A DNA stretch of 7,521 nucleotides from an uncultured Ignavibacteria bacterium. Its GTDB lineage: Bacteria > Bacteroidota > Ignavibacteria > Ignavibacteriales > Ignavibacteriaceae. Position 1 is the stretch's first letter. Each line of letters starts with the position of its first letter. The notes under the pieces are model-generated. The model worked only from the letters and a program-made list of their open reading frames with translations, had not been told where the DNA came from and searched no databases. A program made the position numbers and the translations under genes. The DNA is taken from contig CALKUG010000044.1 in assembly GCA_937996765.1 (NCBI GenBank), positions 1 through 7,521 of the forward strand, written 5' to 3'. Below, piece by piece: positions 7,492-7,521 of the stretch.

Positions 7492-7521
7492 ACGGTTCGG
7501 GATCTGGGGATTGGGAAAACT

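Noticed and set aside
7492..7521. A start of a further gene or repeat after the terminator.
   Set aside because: Only 30 bases are available; they hold no start codon with a ribosome site and no repeated unit that can be judged.

Overview
The window holds the 3' part of one gene and three complete genes, all on the + strand and almost without gaps. A strong rho-independent terminator closes the cluster near the right edge. It reads as the distal part of a single operon for intracellular sugar and oligosaccharide metabolism. No promoter is visible, so the operon must start upstream of the window.

Layout: 1-845 is the C-terminal part of an alpha-D-phosphohexomutase (phosphoglucomutase/phosphomannomutase family). 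860-2230 is a 456-aa HAD-superfamily protein with the motif order of beta-phosphoglucomutase-like phosphatases, but with a very large cap and an N-terminal extension. 2242-5031 is a 929-aa GH38 (alpha-mannosidase / mannosylglycerate hydrolase type) protein. Its Asp nucleophile, which is also a zinc ligand, appears to be replaced by Phe. 5028-7418 is a 796-aa GH94 inverting glycoside phosphorylase whose start overlaps the previous stop in an ATGA. 7457-7491 is the terminator.

How they may work together (inference): none of the complete proteins has a signal peptide or membrane segment, so the products should act in the cytoplasm on an imported or internally stored glycan. GH94 enzymes split beta-glycosides with phosphate to give an alpha-sugar-1-phosphate, which is what an alpha-phosphohexomutase converts to the 6-phosphate. 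The HAD protein could remove or move a phosphate. The GH38-like protein would trim, or in some unorthodox way modify, the same glycan. The substrate cannot be read from the sequence.

Organism: the moderately AT-leaning coding sequence, weak Shine-Dalgarno sites before two of three starts, and the protein style suggest a member of the Bacteroidota/Ignavibacteriota (FCB) side of the bacteria. This is a tentative impression, not a demonstrated placement. There are no RNA genes, mobile elements, CRISPR arrays or notable repeats, and no gene-free stretch longer than about 100 bases.
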